This document shows, one piece after another, positions 60,594-64,000 of a stretch of 64,000 bases of DNA. Within the stretch, counting starts at the first letter, position 1. Each line of letters starts with the position of its first letter. Below the pieces are notes generated by a model. The model was not told where the DNA came from and made no database searches. It was given only the letters and a program-made list of their open reading frames with translations. The stretch is from Ezakiella massiliensis. GTDB taxonomy: Bacteria > Bacillota > Clostridia > Tissierellales > Peptoniphilaceae. The stretch is from NCBI RefSeq assembly GCF_900120165.1, contig NZ_LT635475.1:558001-622000 (forward strand), read 5' to 3'. Made by a program: the position numbers and the translations under genes.

Positions 60594-61478
60594 TTATTTG
60601 CTTGAAGCTTGGTAGATGCTATCTACTGATTCTTCTAATAGTTTGTCGAATTCAAATTCGCCCATTTGTGCCTTGAGGCCTTCTGTGAGTGCACGTGAGA
60701 AAGATGCGACTACGCCATGGTTTTCGGCAAGTCTCTTGTTGGATTCTTCACGTGAGTAGCCACCGCTTAGAGCCACAACTCTGATAACTGCAGGATTGTC
60801 ATAGAGGCATTCATATAGGTTAGCCTTTTCTGGTAGGGTCAACTTAAACATAAGTGGTTGGTCGCCCCAATTTTTTAATTCTTCGACTAAAGCTGCCTTT
60901 AGAAGATCTTCAGCTTCAGCTTTTTTATCCATGGAGATGGTAATTTCAGGTTCAACTATTGGAACTAATCCGCCATCTGCAATTCTCTTGGCGTATTCAA
61001 ATTGTTGTCTAACAACTGCCTTGATGCCTTCTTCGTTAAGCTCATTTATAACAGATCTCATCTTGGTACCAAAGATATTTCTTTCCTTGGCACGGGCAAT
61101 CTTTTCATCCAAGTCTGTGATGTCCTTCATAAGTCTAACCCCGTCTTTTTCGTCAGCTAGACCAAGGTCAACTTTTAAAAATGGAACGATTTTCTTTTCT
61201 TCCCATAAAAAGTCTCCTGTATACTTGTCATCGATCTTGGAATCCATGGTTACTTCAAATAAAATAGCGCCGATAATCTTTTCACCTGTGAATGATGGTG
61301 ATTTAATAATGCGTGTCCTCATTTGATGGACAATGCTAAACATTTCCTCATCATTACCATAGGCATCCTTGTCGATACCGTAGTTTAGTAGGGCCTTTGG
61401 TGTTGACCCACCACTTTGGTCTAAGGCTGCAATAAATCCCTTGTCTTCCTTCATTCTTTTTAACATTTCTTTGTTCAT
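60594..61478 (-). CDS. fda: Fructose-bisphosphate aldolase, class I
   Basis: 294 residues. GFIAALDQSGGSTPKAL (about residues 14-30) and the Schiff-base lysine region LMFKLTLPEKAN (about 204-215), preceded by IVEPEITIS, fit bacterial class I aldolases. It interconverts fructose-1,6-bisphosphate and the two triose phosphates, important here mainly for gluconeogenesis in an amino-acid fermenter. GGAGG lies before the start. Confidence 0.92.
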   Translation of the reverse strand: MNKEMLKRMKEDKGFIAALDQSGGSTPKALLNYGIDKDAYGNDEEMFSIVHQMRTRIIKSPSFTGEKIIGAILFEVTMDSKIDDKYTGDFLWEEKKIVPFLKVDLGLADEKDGVRLMKDITDLDEKIARAKERNIFGTKMRSVINELNEEGIKAVVRQQFEYAKRIADGGLVPIVEPEITISMDKKAEAEDLLKAALVEELKNWGDQPLMFKLTLPEKANLYECLYDNPAVIRVVALSGGYSREESNKRLAENHGVVASFSRALTEGLKAQMGEFEFDKLLEESVDSIYQASSK

Positions 61479-61505
61479 AGATTACCTCCAATAATTTATG
61501 TATTA

Positions 61506-61535
61506 ATTATACCATATATGGGAAATTTTATCCAA
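61506..61535 (-). promoter_or_regulatory. Aldolase gene promoter
   Basis: Reading leftwards: TTGGAT (61530-61535), 18-base spacer, TATAAT (61506-61511). Confidence 0.65.
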
Positions 61536-61558
61536 TATAAGGGAAAGTCCGTCATCAA

Positions 61559-61587
61559 TTGCAAATTGAGCCTGGATATAGTAAAAT
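61559..61587 (+). promoter_or_regulatory. murE promoter
   Basis: TTGCAA (61559-61564), 17-base spacer, TAAAAT (61582-61587), with AAAGGAG ahead of the start. Confidence 0.55.
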
Positions 61588-61614
61588 AAGCCTAGTATAT
61601 AAAAGGAGTAGACC

Positions 61615-63024
61615 ATGCACTTAAGTAAAATTTTTAGTAGATTAAATATAGATGAGAATTATGATTTTGATATAAAAAAGATTGAGACCAACACAAAAAA
61701 TTGCGACGACCACACCCTCTTTGTCGCCATCAAGGGGACCCGGGTGGACACCCACGAAGAAAAATATCTAATGGAAGCCTACAATAATGGCGCCCGTGCT
61801 TTTATAGTTGAGAGAGAAGTGGCCATGCCAAAGGACGCAGTTGTTTTTGTGGTGGAAAATTCCAGAAAAACCCTGGGCCTGGTCTCATCCAGCTTTTTTG
61901 GCCACCCATCCAAGACCCTTAGAGTAATCGGAGTTACAGGGACCAAGGGCAAGACCTCAGTAGCCTTTATTATCAAAGAAATTATAGAAAAATACGGTTT
62001 TAAATGCGGAGTCATCGGCACGAGTGGAATTTTTTACGGTGACACCCATATCAAGACCAACAACACCACGCCCGATCCCTTTACATTGCAAAAGGCCATG
62101 CGCGAAGCCGTAGACGCTGGTGTTCAGTACATGGTGATTGAAGTTTCCAGCCAGGCCATGAAGCAGTCACGAGTCTTTGGGACCAGATTTATGGCAAATA
62201 TTTTTACCAACCTCTCGCCCGACCACATTGGGCCACTTGAACACGAAAATTTTGAAGAGTACAGGAAGTGGAAGAAAAATATTTTATTATTAGCCAAGAA
62301 AACTATTTTAAATAAGGACGACGATAATTATGAATTTATGATTGATGGCCTAAAAAATCCCCACGTGAGTGTTGGCAGGTCTGAGGCTGATTTCGTAATC
62401 ACAAATGAAAGCGAAGACGGCTTTGATTTAAACGGCAAGCACATAGCAACCAACCTCCACGGTTCTTACAACAGGATGAACCTGGCCTTGGCCCTGGCAA
62501 CCTTAAATGAAATTGGTTTTTCTTTTGATAAGCTAGCGGGCTTGGCAGGAGATTTAAAAATTCCTGGACGCATGGAAGTCTTGGACTACGATGGTCGCAA
62601 GGTCGTAATCGACTACGCCCACAATAAACTCTCCATCGAGTCACTTTTAGCCGAGATCAAATCCTGGAATCCAAACAGGATTTTAATCGCAGTTGGCTCT
62701 GTGGGGGGCCGGACCTACGAACGTAGGCACGAAATCCCCGAAGCCGCCAACAAATACGCTGATGAAATTTATATTACATCGGATAATCCTGACTTCGAAG
62801 ACCCAGAAAAAATCTTAGACGAAATGGCCAAGTACTCGACCATAAAAACCCACACAATCGCCGACAGAAGAACAGCAGTAGAAACCATGCTTGCAGATTC
62901 TAAACCAGGAGACGTAATAGTCATCGCCGGCAAAGGCGACGAAGATTTTCAGTTGATTGAGGGAGAAAAAGTCCCATATTCAGACAAAAAAACAGTTGAA
63001 AATTTCATCAAAAGACATAAATAA
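61615..63024 (+). CDS. murE: UDP-MurNAc-tripeptide synthetase
   Basis: 469 residues, Mur ligase that adds the third residue of the peptidoglycan stem. ATP loop GVTGTKGKTS (about residues 102-111), NNTTPDPF (about 143-150) and DYAHNK (about 331-336) are intact. The specificity motif reads DNPD where diaminopimelate-adding enzymes have DNPR, so the amino acid is probably lysine, ornithine or another non-DAP diamino acid. It stands alone, not in a mur/dcw cluster. Confidence 0.92.
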   Translation: MHLSKIFSRLNIDENYDFDIKKIETNTKNCDDHTLFVAIKGTRVDTHEEKYLMEAYNNGARAFIVEREVAMPKDAVVFVVENSRKTLGLVSSSFFGHPSKTLRVIGVTGTKGKTSVAFIIKEIIEKYGFKCGVIGTSGIFYGDTHIKTNNTTPDPFTLQKAMREAVDAGVQYMVIEVSSQAMKQSRVFGTRFMANIFTNLSPDHIGPLEHENFEEYRKWKKNILLLAKKTILNKDDDNYEFMIDGLKNPHVSVGRSEADFVITNESEDGFDLNGKHIATNLHGSYNRMNLALALATLNEIGFSFDKLAGLAGDLKIPGRMEVLDYDGRKVVIDYAHNKLSIESLLAEIKSWNPNRILIAVGSVGGRTYERRHEIPEAANKYADEIYITSDNPDFEDPEKILDEMAKYSTIKTHTIADRRTAVETMLADSKPGDVIVIAGKGDEDFQLIEGEKVPYSDKKTVENFIKRHK

Positions 63025-63036
63025 TTTTCCCCACAC

Positions 63037-63066
63037 AAAAACCCTAGACAAAATGTCCGGGGTTTT
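63037..63066. terminator. Terminator between murE and serS
   Basis: AAAACCC-GACA and TGTC-GGGTTTT form an interrupted stem that serves both convergent genes, with TTTTCTTTTC on the plus strand. Confidence 0.75.
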
Positions 63067-63072
63067 CTTTTC

Positions 63073-64000
<928 letters not shown>

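Overview
The window is AT-rich DNA from an anaerobic, low-GC Gram-positive bacterium, most likely a peptone-fermenting anaerobic coccus of the Peptoniphilaceae (Peptoniphilus-like). The evidence is indirect: a complete methylaspartate glutamate-fermentation operon, tryptophanase (indole formation), an oxygen-sensitive class III ribonucleotide reductase, a selenium-type YedE/YedF/DUF3343 trio, S-layer-homology (SLH) surface proteins, and a MurE whose DNPD motif differs from the DNPR of diaminopimelate-adding enzymes. No rRNA or tRNA gene was found, so the species is not fixed.

Layout. 1-5.7 kb: 5'-truncated-by-window EF-G paralogue, queG, then a plus-strand run of rodA, two membrane/regulatory unknowns and thymidine kinase. 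5.8-9.7 kb: a compact peptide-natural-product (RiPP) locus that is the most interesting part of the window: two 35-residue cysteine-containing precursors, a radical SAM/SPASM maturase, an ABC exporter and a divergent helix-turn-helix regulator. 9.7-14.2 kb: nrdDG with NrdR-like boxes, and brnQ. 14.37-16.05 kb: an intact IS3-family (IS150-type) element with a 5-bp target duplication, sitting inside a dispersed palindromic repeat. 16.2-23.2 kb: lplA-lipA-lpd, the selenium trio and a MATE exporter. 23.2-28.2 kb: DUF4143 ATPase with an operator-like repeat array, tnaA, an XRE regulator and repeat-rich spacers. 28.3-35.2 kb: a 2182-residue SLH surface protein with six 105-residue repeats. 35.4-39.0 kb: a hydroxyacid dehydrogenase, and glyS followed at once by a Fic gene. 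39.5-44.1 kb: an ATPase plus nuclease-like pair (possible defence module), a lipoprotein, a DUF3841 protein and a uracil permease. 44.1-54.2 kb: the glutamate operon glmS-glmL-glmE-mal-mesaconase(alpha,beta)-citramalate lyase(gamma,beta,alpha)-cvfB. 54.4-64 kb: a second SLH protein with a beta-helix passenger, asparaginase, a YprB-like nuclease, small membrane proteins, class I aldolase, murE and the C-terminal part of serS.

How the genes work together. The glutamate operon accounts for every step from glutamate to acetate and pyruvate. Asparaginase and tryptophanase add further amino-acid catabolism, and BrnQ imports branched-chain amino acids. Both large SLH proteins are transcribed from near-consensus promoters carrying simple-sequence repeats (T17 next to the -35 in one, a TA repeat in the -35/-10 spacer of the other), which suggests independent phase-variable expression of the two surface proteins.

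Spacers between 21 and 40 kb are dense with interspersed repeats. One family keeps a two-stem nested-palindrome architecture with a CTAC/GTAG bulge while the outer-stem sequence changes from copy to copy. Two further repeat pairs (124 bp and about 209 bp) sit directly downstream of genes, and one carries an intrinsic terminator.
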